64,000 bases of DNA from CALDSL01 sp039810245 (GCA_039810245.1 JBDHWQ010000003.1:1-64000), one strand, 5' to 3'. Positions 8,001-16,901 are shown, numbered from the stretch's first letter. A program made the numbers and translations. Notes: generated from the sequence alone by a model not told the origin.

Positions 8001-10847
8001 GGGGGTAGCGCCGCTGACCGCGATGACCAGTGTGCAATGGCTACTGCCATCCAGGCTGCCGTTTGTCAGGCGGATGTCGCGCGTGCCGCGCGTGGCGGTC
8101 AGCGTGCCGCCGCAGTTATTCACCGGGTCGGGAGCCGGGGCGGGGGCGATCACCAGACCTTCGGGGAGCGTATCCACCAGGCCCACATTGCTGATGGTTG
8201 CGTTGCCGGTGTTCTGGATGGTAATGGTCAGTAGCGAGAAATTCTCCAAACCGGCTAATACTGGGTTCGGCGCGAACACTTTGCTGACACTGGCGCCAGG
8301 CAGGTTGTTGAGCGAGACCTGGGCTGCGGCCGGATTGCGCGCCCCATTCGCCGTCGTGACCGCGTTGATCGGGATAACGTTGGTCAGGTTGTAGTTGACC
8401 GTCATGGTCACGCTCAGGCTTACGGTGCAGCTTTGCGCCGCATTGAGCGAACCGCCACTGAAAGAGAAGCTGCTGCTCCCAGGCGTGCCGGTGAGCACGC
8501 CACCGCACGTGCCGGTGTTCAGGTTTGGTGGATTGGCGATGATCATTCCAGCCGGCATGTTATCGGTGAAGGCAATCCCTACCAGTTGAGCGTTATTAGG
8601 GTTGCTTAACTGCACGCTAAGGGTTGAAGCTGAGCCGCCGTAGATGGTCAGTGGGGTAAAGTTCTTTACCACGCCGATCGAAAGGCTGGCAATGGTGATC
8701 GTCGCGCTGGCGTCGGCCTGCGCGTTGATCACACCCAGACTGGGCAGCGTAGCGCTGACGTTGGTGGCCGGGATCGTATTGGTGCGCGCGCCGGCCGAAC
8801 CACGCCCGATGACATCCACGGTAATGGTGCAGATGCCAGGCACGGCGCTGACCTGGGCCGGAATGCTGCCGCCGGCGAGCGTAATGGTATTGCTGCCCGC
8901 CGTGGCCGTGACCGTGCCGCCTGCGCAGGTGGTGCTGGCATTGGGGGTGGGCGCCACGAAGATGCCGTTGCTGGCGTTGGTAATGGGCAGCGTGTCCGTC
9001 AGGCTGACATTGGTCAACGGCTCAGCGTTGGTATTGGTGAGCGTGATCGTCAATGCTGAGACGGTGTTGGGGTTGATCGCGTTGGGGTAAAAAACTTTGC
9101 CCATCGTCAGCCCGCTCAACGCGCGCACGTACAACGGAGTTGTGTTGATAATGTTGGCCGTGGGGCGGCGGTTCTCGTCGTTGTTGATGTTGGCGGGTGA
9201 GATGCTGTTCGTGTAGGAGCCAGGGGCCGTAGCGGTGACGTACACATCGATGGTGCAGGTAAAGCCAGCGCTAATGCTGCCGTTGGTCAGCGTAATGATA
9301 TTTCCACCAGTGGGGGCGGTAAGCACTGATGCCGCGCCGCAGTTGGCGCGCGTGGCGGGAGTGGAGTTGGTGATCACCAGCCCGGCCGGCAGTGTGTCGG
9401 TGACCGAGAAGTTGGTCAGGGCGGTATCCGCGGGGGCCGTGAGGCTGATGCGCATGCGCGTGTTATTGCCCACAAAAATCGGGTTGGTGGCAAACGCCTT
9501 ACTGCCGGATAGTCCACCGCCGGAAACGTACACGTACAGGTTCGCGCTGGACGCATTATAGTTGCTCACGGGCGATCCCGCGCTGGAAGCGCTGAACGCG
9601 CCAACCGCGATGGTGTTGGCGTAGGTAGCCGTCGAGACGCCCGCCGGTATGGTCACCTGGGCGGTGACGGTGCAGCTCCCGGGCGCGGCGATTGTACCGG
9701 CCGGTACGGTGCCGCCGGCGAGGTTCAGCGTGCGCCCGGTGATACTGGCCGCGCCGCCGCAGGTGGTGGCCGCGCTGCCAGGCACATATTCCAGGAAATT
9801 ATTGGGCGCGATAGGCAGCGTGTCGCTCACCCTGGCGTTGGTGTAGGGCGTGCCGGTGGGATTGCGCAGGGTGATGGTGAGCGTGCTGCTGCCGCCGGCC
9901 TGAATGCCGGTGGGGCTAAACGCCTTGGCAATGCCGATGGCCTGAACATTGAACTGCGCGCTGGCCAGCGCGTTGGTCACACCCTGGGTATTGGTCAGCG
10001 ATCCGGCGGGAATATCGTTGACATAGGCGTTCGGCGTGGACGAAACCACGTTGACGCGGATGGTGCAGGTGGCATTGGCAGCAATGCCGCCGCCGCTGTA
10101 GATCAGGCTGTTAGAGCCGGCTATGGCGGTGACCGGCGTACCCGCGCCGCAGCCGCTGATGCTGATACCCGGGGTGGGAGCAATGACGACATTCGCGGGC
10201 ATCACATCAGTCAGCGACACGTTGGTGAGCGCGGTGACCAGATCGTTGTTGCGGATGGTGACGGTGAGCTGGCTGGTCTGGCCTACATACACCGTGCTGG
10301 GATTGAAGCCTTTACTGACCGTAGGCGGCTGCACCACACCCACGCGCAGCGTGGCGCTGGCAGGGGTGATGCTGGTAACATCCATGTTGTTTCCACGGGC
10401 GGTCAGGTTTCCGGCCGGGATGGTGTTGACCAGATTACCCGCCGTAGTCGAGGTGACATCTACTTCCACATAGCAAGATCCGACCGTCACGCCGGACAGG
10501 CCCGGCACCCTGCCGCCGCTCAGGGAAAGGGTAGTTCCACCTGGAACAGCAGTTACCGTGCCCTCGCAAGAGTTATTTATATTCAACGGATCGGCAAGAC
10601 GCAGACCGGGCTGCACGCTCACCAGATTATCGCTCCAGGCTGCGTTGGTCAGTTCGAAAGGATTGCTGTTGAATATGGCAACCCGCAGGCGAGAAACCTG
10701 CCCTGCAGTGATCGAAACCGGGGTGAAGCTCTTATTCAGCTCCGCGCTGACCACTGGGCCCTGCGCAACGGCAGGGCTCGAAGGGGATGATAGTAAGGAA
10801 AGCAGCAGACCCAGTAAGACAGCCAAAGAAAAACCGGTGCGGCGCAT
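5034..10847 (-). CDS. Giant secreted DUF11-repeat protein with C-terminal LPDTG motif and fused sortase domain
   Basis: The 1,937-residue protein starts with a signal peptide ending near AVAQG. About 13 Ig-like repeats follow: seven of roughly 130 residues beginning K-x-F-x-P, then about six DUF11/TIGR01451-type units beginning x-x-K-T with the phrase NTGNV. Near the C-terminus is LPDTGFAPG, then about 160 residues resembling a sortase: His in LTAHVYDANG, catalytic-type Cys in LITCQGYD, Arg in the final strand (WRTVVRAVLV). The product should be an extracellular adhesin or cell-surface stalk with its own transpeptidase-like domain. The ATG at 10847 has GAGGGGTGA upstream. A decayed relative of the C-terminus lies at 53.6 kb. 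The activity and attachment target are inferred. Confidence 0.88.
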   Translation of the reverse strand: MRRTGFSLAVLLGLLLSLLSSPSSPAVAQGPVVSAELNKSFTPVSITAGQVSRLRVAIFNSNPFELTNAAWSDNLVSVQPGLRLADPLNINNSCEGTVTAVPGGTTLSLSGGRVPGLSGVTVGSCYVEVDVTSTTAGNLVNTIPAGNLTARGNNMDVTSITPASATLRVGVVQPPTVSKGFNPSTVYVGQTSQLTVTIRNNDLVTALTNVSLTDVMPANVVIAPTPGISISGCGAGTPVTAIAGSNSLIYSGGGIAANATCTIRVNVVSSTPNAYVNDIPAGSLTNTQGVTNALASAQFNVQAIGIAKAFSPTGIQAGGSSTLTITLRNPTGTPYTNARVSDTLPIAPNNFLEYVPGSAATTCGGAASITGRTLNLAGGTVPAGTIAAPGSCTVTAQVTIPAGVSTATYANTIAVGAFSASSAGSPVSNYNASSANLYVYVSGGGLSGSKAFATNPIFVGNNTRMRISLTAPADTALTNFSVTDTLPAGLVITNSTPATRANCGAASVLTAPTGGNIITLTNGSISAGFTCTIDVYVTATAPGSYTNSISPANINNDENRRPTANIINTTPLYVRALSGLTMGKVFYPNAINPNTVSALTITLTNTNAEPLTNVSLTDTLPITNASNGIFVAPTPNASTTCAGGTVTATAGSNTITLAGGSIPAQVSAVPGICTITVDVIGRGSAGARTNTIPATNVSATLPSLGVINAQADASATITIASLSIGVVKNFTPLTIYGGSASTLSVQLSNPNNAQLVGIAFTDNMPAGMIIANPPNLNTGTCGGVLTGTPGSSSFSFSGGSLNAAQSCTVSLSVTMTVNYNLTNVIPINAVTTANGARNPAAAQVSLNNLPGASVSKVFAPNPVLAGLENFSLLTITIQNTGNATISNVGLVDTLPEGLVIAPAPAPDPVNNCGGTLTATRGTRDIRLTNGSLDGSSHCTLVIAVSGATPGSYMNTIPAGALTNDQNATNSEPAEDILVLTANPALNITKTAVNPIPTRAGNDVLYNIVVENTGNVPLTNVTVTDPAATVGACTPAQPATLPVGASIICPAAHTLTQAEIDAGAFTNTATADSSETPADTDDETVTITPQAVITLEKTGTLNPGVVAPADRADPGDTITYTFRVENTGNVTIRDISLADTVGGVTVSGGPVTLAPGQVDSSSFTATYSLTQSDIDAGTFTNLATASGQSPSGDRVTDTDDDTQDLPQSPALALVKTVTSAGPYVAGTDITYSLVATNTGNVSLTGVNISDPGATIGTCTPAQPADLAPGATLTCPASHTLTQVEVNSGAFQNTATTGSDQTGPDADSDTQTVDIPPLPALTLEKTGTLHLDIVAPDDEPNPGDTITYTFTVTNTGNVTLTGVDVTDAVSTVTVSGGPITLEPGESDSTSFTATYTLTQDDINAGAFDNSATASGQPPTGSPATDNDDDTQTLPSAPALGVAKRVLGSPEGISPGVWRVIYAIELRNYGNVPLSALQVNDDLADTFPAGTIFSVLDVRGTGVTINTAFNGTTDLRLLAGTDVLDVNASASIELELRLIPAESGPFHNSAIASGDSPSGDTSSDTSQDGSDPDPDGDGDPTNNNDPTPLSFGPNLFDPPAGVKTVDAKRLPVLRWTVIWINNSNVVAVDAVSSDPIPAGTKFVDDGIPSGYPLPGGALPAGSTASGVACTDTSASTSTTYCYYEGPTTEYPRGRVVWQGTLGPDLGAGTPETALNEITIVFAVRANTSAERVNNTATIDSDRNGDGDVEDPGETHTATASATWRRRVELPEALPDTGFAPGRVTRLPQQPAALAYTPSDLTLEIPALNLKASIVSVPLTDQGWQLEWLGAQVGYLEGTAFPTWNGNSALTAHVYDANGRPGPFVNLGSLRWGSQVMVHAFGRTYIYEVRSVRAQVDAKEANVIRHEEQPWLTLITCQGYDEKSDSYRWRTVVRAVLVKVE

Positions 10848-11052
10848 GATTCACCCCTCAGAAACTGGACGTATTGGCAGCCCATACAAAAACAACCGCG
10901 AACTTTTGTCGCGGCTGCGATCCCCAACCCGCATGGGCTTTTCGATTGTAAAGTTAATGGAACAATACCAACCATAATTGTAGCATCTATTTGGAGATCC
11001 CTCTAAAAGCTGGATGGTATGCCGGGTTAACAGATGTGCAAGCTGTACAGAG

Positions 11053-11090
11053 AAAAAGAGCCGGGGCGGACCATTGGTCCGCCCCGGCTC
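11053..11090 (-). terminator. Rho-independent terminator
   Basis: A perfect 15-bp GC-rich stem (11058-11072 with 11076-11090), three-base loop and U5 run on the minus strand follow the stop codon of the 74-residue gene at 11110. Confidence 0.9.
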
Positions 11091-11109
11091 TTGATTTCTA
11101 TCGCTGCGC

Positions 11110-11334
11110 TTAGACGCGCTTGTTGATTTCCGCCAGCACGGCTTCAACTTTTTCTTTGGTAACGCCGAACTGCGCTGCCTGTGGCATGGCCAGCAGCATG
11201 TTCAGCGACATGCCGCGCGCCATGGCGATCATCGGGTGGCTGGTCATGCCAGGGAACTGCTGGTCTAAAACGGCCTTGGCCTGCGGGCTGTCTAAAAGCT
11301 GTCCAACAGTAGTATCGAGCGTAAACTGCGCCAT
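11110..11334 (-). CDS. Small conserved-looking protein, function unknown
   Basis: The 74-residue protein has no signal peptide or membrane segment. It reads like one compact helical domain: a TLDTTVGQLLDSPQAKAVL segment, a PGM.SHP turn, then MSLNMLLAM and a final helix VEAVLAEINKRV. A similar TLD-x-x-x-G-x-LL segment is remembered from the C-termini of some larger enzymes, so this may be a free-standing version of that domain, but the link is from memory. AAGGAG precedes the ATG and a strong terminator follows, so it is its own transcription unit. Confidence 0.65.
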   Translation of the reverse strand: MAQFTLDTTVGQLLDSPQAKAVLDQQFPGMTSHPMIAMARGMSLNMLLAMPQAAQFGVTKEKVEAVLAEINKRV

Positions 11335-11412
11335 TTTCGTCTCCTTCTGCGTACATGGATACGGATCGGATTCTTACAACTGATTGTAGCACGGTTTCCA
11401 GCGAGCCGTGTT

Positions 11413-12327
11413 CTACGGCCCGGTCGATTCCGCCGGGGGCTCCACTTCCACCACGCGCACCAGCTTGCCAGTGTCCATGCGGCTGGCCGTGCCGTGGAAC
11501 AACTCGAGGCCCTGGGTGAAAATCACCACCTGGGCGATCAGCAGCCATACGAAGAACAGGCTCAGCGCTGCCGCGGTTCCATTGAGGATGCGGTTGAGGT
11601 TCTTCTGGATGCTGGTCAGCACGCTGTGCAGGTTGTCCATGGATGACTGTGATTGGCCGAGCATGGCCTGGTACTCGCTCAGGCTCTTGGAAATGCCTGT
11701 CACGCTGACTGACATGGTATCCAGGTTGGCCTGGATGGCATCCAGGTTGTTATCGGCTTTGTCCAGGTTGACCGCCATTTCGCTGAAGGTCTGCGGCATA
11801 TCCTTCAGCGTCAGCGCCAGATCGCCCAGCGATTCGGCCAGCGGCTTCTCCGGGTTGAAGGTCTGCTCAGGTTTTTGCACAAAGCTGCCCACCAGCGGCA
11901 CCGAGCTCATCACCGTGCGGAACGCGTCCAGCGATTTGATCGCACCTTCCAGCGAGTCGGCCGCCTGTTGGGCGGTTTTCAGCGAGTCGGTGGTGGATTT
12001 CATCGTGCTGGGCAGGGTTTCGCCCATCAATGTGTTCACCTGGTCCAGCACCGGCTTGGAGTCTTTGACCGAGGTAGCCGTATTGCTCAGCATCTCCGAC
12101 AGCGCGTCTACGCTTTCGACGGTGGAGCCTAACGCCTGGCTGGTGATGGCCATCACCTGCTGGCTGGTGCTGATGCTGCTGTTCAACGTGGTGATGGTGT
12201 TTGTCAACTGGGTGGTAACCACCGGGCGCGCCATCCACACCCCGATCAGCCCGGCCAGGCTGAGCAGCAGCCCGATGATGCCCGCGATCATGACCACAAT
12301 CCCCAACAGGCGTCGCAAAATGCTCAT
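11413..12327 (-). CDS. Membrane-anchored coiled-coil protein, function unknown
   Basis: The 304-residue protein has an N-terminal membrane segment (about residues 8-32), a long Ser/Thr/Gln-rich helical region with heptad-like spacing from about 35 to 245, and a second membrane segment near 255-280 before a short Pro/Glu-rich tail. The central region resembles the extracytoplasmic helical part of chemoreceptors or phage-infection-type proteins, but no signalling domain is present. GGAGGAGCC precedes the ATG. It could be a structural envelope protein; no function is assigned. Confidence 0.75.
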   Translation of the reverse strand: MSILRRLLGIVVMIAGIIGLLLSLAGLIGVWMARPVVTTQLTNTITTLNSSISTSQQVMAITSQALGSTVESVDALSEMLSNTATSVKDSKPVLDQVNTLMGETLPSTMKSTTDSLKTAQQAADSLEGAIKSLDAFRTVMSSVPLVGSFVQKPEQTFNPEKPLAESLGDLALTLKDMPQTFSEMAVNLDKADNNLDAIQANLDTMSVSVTGISKSLSEYQAMLGQSQSSMDNLHSVLTSIQKNLNRILNGTAAALSLFFVWLLIAQVVIFTQGLELFHGTASRMDTGKLVRVVEVEPPAESTGP

Positions 12328-12420
12328 GGCTCCTCCGATTGAATGTACGAGGTAACGATGAGTAAATTATAGGCCTGTTTCTATTCGATGCATTCTATTG
12401 GGGCAATCCGGTAAGCAGTT

Positions 12421-12462
12421 CACAACAGCATCCCGAAGGTACGCCTTCGGGATGCTGTTGTG
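12421..12462. terminator. Long perfect hairpin after the OCD-family gene
   Basis: A perfect 19-bp stem (12421-12439 with 12444-12462) with a four-base loop lies 14 bases after the stop of the gene ending at 12476. A T5 run follows on the plus strand only, so on the minus strand it may act by stalling or mRNA protection rather than as a classic terminator. Confidence 0.6.
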
Positions 12463-12475
12463 ACTGGTTTTTCAT

Positions 12476-13450
12476 CTACAGCTCCAGCCGCGTGCCCAGG
12501 CCTTTTTCCAGCGCGCGGCGGTAGACTTCGGGGGCCACGGCCAGGTCTTCCAGCGCCAGCCCCAGGTTGATGGCCAGCGCGCGCTCGGTCTCCCCGGTGC
12601 GGCCGGGCTGCGCGCCGCTGATCAATTCGGCCAGGCCGGTGTAGGGCAGCGGCAGCCCGCTGAAATAGCCCAGGCCGCGGTAGGCCTCAAACTGGCGAAC
12701 ATCGTCGGTGGTCAGGCGCTCCACCTCGCGCACGGCTTCGGCGCTCCAGCAACTGGCGAAATCCACCGCGCTGGCAAACGCACCCGGCTTCAACCAGCCG
12801 GGCTGGATGACCGGGTCGGCGATTTTGCGGATCGGCCCGGCGGTGATGACGATGTCGCAGCCTTCCACCGCTTCGCGCGGCTCGCGCGCCGGCCTGGCTT
12901 CGATCCCCATCAACTGCGCGACAAAGGCGCAGTATTTGCGGGCGGCTTCTTCATTAATGTCATAGGCGGTCACATGCTGGATGGGGAAGCGCGCGCACAG
13001 TGCTTGCAGGTTGGTGCGCCCCTGCACACCGCAGCCGATGACGCCCACCCGGCTACTTTCCGGGCGCGCTAACCGCACCGCCGAAAGCAAGGTGGCCGCC
13101 GCGGTGCGCTGCGCGGTAATCCAGGTGCAGTCCATAATCGCCAGCGGCAGCCCGGTGACCGTGTCGTTGAGCATCAGCATCCCGGTGATGTACGGCAGGC
13201 CATGCGTATAGTTTTCCGGGTACGCCCCCACCCACTTGAGCCCCGCCGCGCCCATAGATGGGATATAGGCCGGCATGGCGTGCAGAAAGGCATCCGGCTG
13301 GGTGTGGATGCCGATTTTGGGCGGCATTTCAGCGCGCCCCGCGCCGTATTCGAGGAAGGCCTGCTCCAGCAGCCGCAGCAGGCTTTCCATATCCAGCCCC
13401 ACAGCTTCGACGTCCGCGCGCGAAAGGTATAGCAGGGTGTTGGGTCCCAT
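12476..13450 (-). CDS. Ornithine cyclodeaminase/mu-crystallin family protein, candidate pyrroline-2-carboxylate reductase
   Basis: The 324-residue protein has the OCD/mu-crystallin Rossmann motif VGVIGCGVQGR in the middle and the family segment LAIMDCTWITAQRTAAATLL before it. Family members include ornithine cyclodeaminase, alanine dehydrogenase, ketimine reductase and LhpI-type delta1-pyrroline-2-carboxylate reductase, which makes L-proline from the dehydration product of 3-hydroxyproline. The last role fits best because an aconitase X gene lies in the divergent arm. It is the last gene of the minus-strand arm. GGAGCGATC precedes the ATG. The substrate is inferred from context. Confidence 0.82.
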   Translation of the reverse strand: MGPNTLLYLSRADVEAVGLDMESLLRLLEQAFLEYGAGRAEMPPKIGIHTQPDAFLHAMPAYIPSMGAAGLKWVGAYPENYTHGLPYITGMLMLNDTVTGLPLAIMDCTWITAQRTAAATLLSAVRLARPESSRVGVIGCGVQGRTNLQALCARFPIQHVTAYDINEEAARKYCAFVAQLMGIEARPAREPREAVEGCDIVITAGPIRKIADPVIQPGWLKPGAFASAVDFASCWSAEAVREVERLTTDDVRQFEAYRGLGYFSGLPLPYTGLAELISGAQPGRTGETERALAINLGLALEDLAVAPEVYRRALEKGLGTRLEL

Positions 13451-13463
13451 GATCGCTCCATGA

Positions 13464-13505
13464 AATATAGCATTGGGCGGGCTACTGCCCGCCCAATGCT
13501 ATATT
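13464..13505. other. Intercistronic 19-bp hairpin
   Basis: A perfect 19-bp stem with loop TACT lies between the M24 peptidase stop and the OCD-family start. No U-run follows in the reading direction, so partial termination or 3'-end stabilisation of the upstream message is more likely than full termination. Confidence 0.55.
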
Positions 13506-13508
13506 CGC

Positions 13509-14738
13509 TTAACTTTTCACCTTCACCACCAGCTCTTTGGGGAACGAGGTGGTGTTGTGGATGCCGCCCTGCGCGTCGATCCAGGTCACGTCTTCAATGC
13601 GCACGCCAAAGCCGCGGTCGGGATAATACACGCCCGGCTCGCAAGTGAAGATCTGCCCCGGGGTGAGCACAAAGGGGTTGGATTCTTTATCTGTGAAGAA
13701 CGGATCTTCGTGCACCGCCAGCCCGATGCCATGCCCCAGCCCGGTGATAAACCCGGAGTAACCGCGCGAGTCGGTGCGCGTGGTCGGGTGGCCGCGGCTC
13801 TCCAGGATGTCGTAGGCCATCGACTGGTAGCGGCGCACGCTGGCGCCGACTTCGTAGGCCGCCATCACGCTCAGAATGGTGTGCTTCACGTCTTCGTAGG
13901 CCTGCTGCACTTCGTCGGTGGCGTAGCCCAGGCTGAAGGTGCGCGTCATGTCGTAATAGTAGCCGTTGTGGATGTCGCGCGTGCCCATGTCGAAAATGAT
14001 GCTGCGGCCAAGGTGCATCGGCTCGCTCAGCGTGCCTTTGTTGTGCGGCACGCCGGCATCGCGCCCCTGGGCAAAGATGATGCCTTCGGGCACGTCCAGG
14101 TCCTGCTCGCCCAGCAGGCGCATAATCTCGCGGTGCATGTCGCCCACGGTCAGCGGAACGCCGTCCGGCTTCACCAGCATTTCATCGCGCACCGCGTGCT
14201 GCTGCATGTACTCCACCGTGCGCGCAAAGACCCACTCGGTGCGGCGGCCGGTCTCGCGGATGTGCCCGGCTTCCACGTCGTCCTTGGTGGCGCGCGCGAC
14301 GTCGAGAATGGAGCGCTCGTACTCGCCGCACACCTCAATGCCGGGGATGCGCTCGCGAATGGCATTGAGCAGCTCCCAGCTCATGTTTTGCTCCATCGCG
14401 CCGTAGAAGCCCACGCGGCCCTGCACGCCCAGGCGCTCGAAGACGCGCCGCAACAGCTCGACCTGCGCCGAAAGCAGGTCGGGGGTTTGGGCCAGGATAG
14501 TCTCGTAGTCAAAGTCGTTCAGGGTCAGCGTGTCCAGCCCGCTGGCGGCGGCCTCTTCGCGGTCGATGGGGGCGCACAGGAACAGCGGCGGGCTGCCGAC
14601 TTTCTGGATCACGTGCCCGCGGATGATCTTAGCGCCGTTGGTCATATAGAACAGGCTGGGGTTGCCGTTCAGCTTCCACATCGTCACCATCGCGGCAAGC
14701 CCGCGCTCGCGCATCAGTCGGTCAATGTCTTGTTTCAT
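13509..14738 (-). CDS. M24-family metallopeptidase (Xaa-Pro aminopeptidase/creatinase type)
   Basis: The 409-residue protein has a creatinase N-terminal domain to about residue 165 and a pita-bread M24 domain after it. All five metal ligands are visible: Asp in IFDMGT, Asp in YYYDMTRTF, His in GLGHGIGLAVHE, Glu in CEPGVY and Glu in RIEDV. M24 enzymes with this layout cleave Xaa-Pro bonds (aminopeptidase P, prolidase) or related amides. It follows peptide permease genes, so a cytosolic role on imported Xaa-Pro or Xaa-hydroxyproline peptides is the natural inference. GAGAGGATCC precedes the ATG. Confidence 0.87.
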   Translation of the reverse strand: MKQDIDRLMRERGLAAMVTMWKLNGNPSLFYMTNGAKIIRGHVIQKVGSPPLFLCAPIDREEAAASGLDTLTLNDFDYETILAQTPDLLSAQVELLRRVFERLGVQGRVGFYGAMEQNMSWELLNAIRERIPGIEVCGEYERSILDVARATKDDVEAGHIRETGRRTEWVFARTVEYMQQHAVRDEMLVKPDGVPLTVGDMHREIMRLLGEQDLDVPEGIIFAQGRDAGVPHNKGTLSEPMHLGRSIIFDMGTRDIHNGYYYDMTRTFSLGYATDEVQQAYEDVKHTILSVMAAYEVGASVRRYQSMAYDILESRGHPTTRTDSRGYSGFITGLGHGIGLAVHEDPFFTDKESNPFVLTPGQIFTCEPGVYYPDRGFGVRIEDVTWIDAQGGIHNTTSFPKELVVKVKS

Positions 14739-14764
14739 GGATCCTCTCGAAAGGACAAAAATGA

Positions 14765-14809
14765 AAAGCCATATTTTTGTCCCGCTTTGCGAGGCAAAAA
14801 CATGGCTTT
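14765..14809. other. Intercistronic hairpin between permease and peptidase genes
   Basis: A 15-bp stem with one mismatched position (14765-14779 with 14795-14809) and a 15-base loop fills the gap between the DppC-like stop and the peptidase start. It may tune relative expression. Confidence 0.5.
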
Positions 14810-14816
14810 GAGATCG

Positions 14817-15866
14817 TTATTCACTGCCGCGCAAAGTCGGGTCGAGCGCGTCGCGCAGGCCGTCTCCCAGGAAATTGAAGGAGAAGATCAACAGGAACAG
14901 CGCCAGCGCGGGGAAAATGGCCTGGTTGGGGTAGTTCTGGATTAGCAGCGCGCCTTCGGCGATCATGCCGCCCCAACTGGGGGTGGGCGGGTTGACGCCC
15001 AGGCCGATGAAGCTCAGGAAGGCCTCATAGGAAATATAACTGGGGATGGCCATCGTCTCGGTAATGATCAGCGGGCCGATGACGTTGGGCAGGATGTGGC
15101 GCAGGATGATGCGCCCGGGTTTTGCGCCGATCATGCGCGCGGCGTTGACGTACTCCAACTCGCGCGCCACCAGCACCTGCCCGCGCACCAGGCGCGCTGC
15201 GCCCATCCAAGCCGTGAGGCCGATGCCGACGAAGATAAACAGCAGGCCGCCCATGTTGGCGTCCAGTTTGGTCAGGAAGGCTACCAGCGGGCCGGGGTTA
15301 TCGCCCCCCACGCCGGCGCGGAAAAAGGCCATAAACAGGATGATGAGCAGCATGGTGGGGAATGCGTACATGATGTCCACCAGGCGCATCAAGATATTAT
15401 CCACCCACCCGCCCTTGTAGCCGGCGACCAGCCCCACCAGGAAGCCAATCAGGATGCTGATCACCGGGCCAACAATGGCCACGGAGATGGAGATGCGCGA
15501 GCCGTAGAGGATGCGGCTGAACAGGTCGCGCCCCAGCTTATCGGCGCCCAGCAGGTAATCGTTATTGACCTTGACGTAGCCGCCGGCGTCGCGCGGTTTC
15601 ATACCTGGGAAGACCTTTGTCACCCATTCGGGGGCGGAGTTGGTATTGGTAAACGATACCTGATCGAACTTACGTGGTGCCAGGGTGGGCGCCAGCAGCG
15701 CCATAAGAATATTGATGATCACCACGATGCCGCCCAGCACCGCCGCACGATTGCGCGACAGGCGCAGCAGCGCGTCTTGCGTCATGCTGCGGCTCTTTGG
15801 GTGAAGCAGCGCCTGTTCAGCGTCCGTCAGTTGCGTGATATTGGCAGCAGGCGTTGGGCTATTCAT
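14817..15866 (-). CDS. Peptide ABC transporter permease, DppC/OppC type
   Basis: The 349-residue inner-membrane protein has the N-terminal OppC-like segment (LLRLSRNRAAVLGG), a first membrane helix, a periplasmic region and a C-terminal five-helix permease core with the EAA loop (NAARMIGAKPGRIILRHILPN). It should pair with the upstream DppB-like protein to import di- or oligopeptides. The start at 15866 overlaps the DppB-like stop (ATGAATAG) and is preferred over an ATG at 15905. No ATPase subunit is encoded nearby. Confidence 0.9.
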   Translation of the reverse strand: MNSPTPAANITQLTDAEQALLHPKSRSMTQDALLRLSRNRAAVLGGIVVIINILMALLAPTLAPRKFDQVSFTNTNSAPEWVTKVFPGMKPRDAGGYVKVNNDYLLGADKLGRDLFSRILYGSRISISVAIVGPVISILIGFLVGLVAGYKGGWVDNILMRLVDIMYAFPTMLLIILFMAFFRAGVGGDNPGPLVAFLTKLDANMGGLLFIFVGIGLTAWMGAARLVRGQVLVARELEYVNAARMIGAKPGRIILRHILPNVIGPLIITETMAIPSYISYEAFLSFIGLGVNPPTPSWGGMIAEGALLIQNYPNQAIFPALALFLLIFSFNFLGDGLRDALDPTLRGSE

Positions 15867-16872
15867 AGGTGATCCGCGGGTCGAGCCAGATATAAACGAT
15901 ATCAACCAGCGTGTTGGCGAGTACCAGGAAGATGGCGAACAGCAGCACGGTGCCCATAATCACGGGGTAATCGCGCCCGGAGACGCTGGTGACGAAGAAG
16001 CGCCCCATGCCAGGGATGCCAAAGATGGTTTCGACCACGAACGTGCCGGTGAGAATATAAGCAATCATTGGCCCGATAACGGTGATGATGGGGATCAGGC
16101 TGTTGCGCAGCGCGTGGCGCAGCACCACCACGCGCTCGGCCAGGCCTTTGGCGCGCGCGGTGCGGATGTAATCTTTGCTCAGCACTTCCAGCAGGCTGGC
16201 GCGCGTCAGCCGCGCCACCAGCGCCGAATCGGCGATGCCCAGCGCGAAGGCGGGCAGGATCAGGTGCTTAAAATCGCCCCAGCCGCTGACCGGTAGGATC
16301 TTGGCCTGCACCCCCAGGGCATATTGCAGAACCGGCCCCATGATAATCACTGGAACCGATACGCCCATCACGGCCACCGCCATGGCGGCATAATCGATGG
16401 GCGTGTTACGCTTGAGGCCGGAAATCACCCCCAGCGGCAGACCAATGGTGAGCGTCACCACCAGGGCGGCCGCCCCCAGGCGCATCGAGACCGGCAGGTT
16501 GTCGCGGAAGATATCCGACACGGTGCGGTTGATGTTACGGAACGATGGGCCAAAGTCCATCCAGCGGATGACACGGTTCTGCGCGTCGTTGAGCGGGATA
16601 TTGATCAGGTACTTGTGATCCAGCGCGGAAGACTTTTTGCCCGAGGTGATGGTGGGCACCATAATGTCGCGCACGTAGGTCAGGTATTGGATGTGCAGCG
16701 GCGCATCCAGGTTGTACTTGGCTTCGAGCTGCTTGAGCGTGGCTGCTGGCAGGCGTTTTTCCGCGGTGAACGGCCCGCCCGGCACGGCGTGCATCAGCAG
16801 GAACGTGACCAGCGAGACCACGAACAGCACCAGGAACATCCACATCACGCGCCGCAGGATAAATTTACCCAA
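15859..16872 (-). CDS. Peptide ABC transporter permease, DppB/OppB type
   Basis: The 337-residue membrane protein has the canonical N-terminus (FILRRVMWMFLVLFVVSLVTF), a periplasmic insertion of about 100 residues and a C-terminal permease core with an EAA-like loop (DYIRTARAKGLAERVVVLRHALRN). It uses a TTG start with AAGGAG seven bases upstream. It lies between the binding-protein gene and the DppC-like gene. Confidence 0.9.
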   Translation of the reverse strand: MGKFILRRVMWMFLVLFVVSLVTFLLMHAVPGGPFTAEKRLPAATLKQLEAKYNLDAPLHIQYLTYVRDIMVPTITSGKKSSALDHKYLINIPLNDAQNRVIRWMDFGPSFRNINRTVSDIFRDNLPVSMRLGAAALVVTLTIGLPLGVISGLKRNTPIDYAAMAVAVMGVSVPVIIMGPVLQYALGVQAKILPVSGWGDFKHLILPAFALGIADSALVARLTRASLLEVLSKDYIRTARAKGLAERVVVLRHALRNSLIPIITVIGPMIAYILTGTFVVETIFGIPGMGRFFVTSVSGRDYPVIMGTVLLFAIFLVLANTLVDIVYIWLDPRITYE

Positions 16873-16901
16873 AAGGTTGCTCCTTTACGAAGGATGCAGA
16901 T

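Noticed and set aside
13473..14945. 490-codon plus-strand frame
   Set aside because: Antisense to the M24 peptidase gene, which has all catalytic motifs; no domain in the plus-strand frame.
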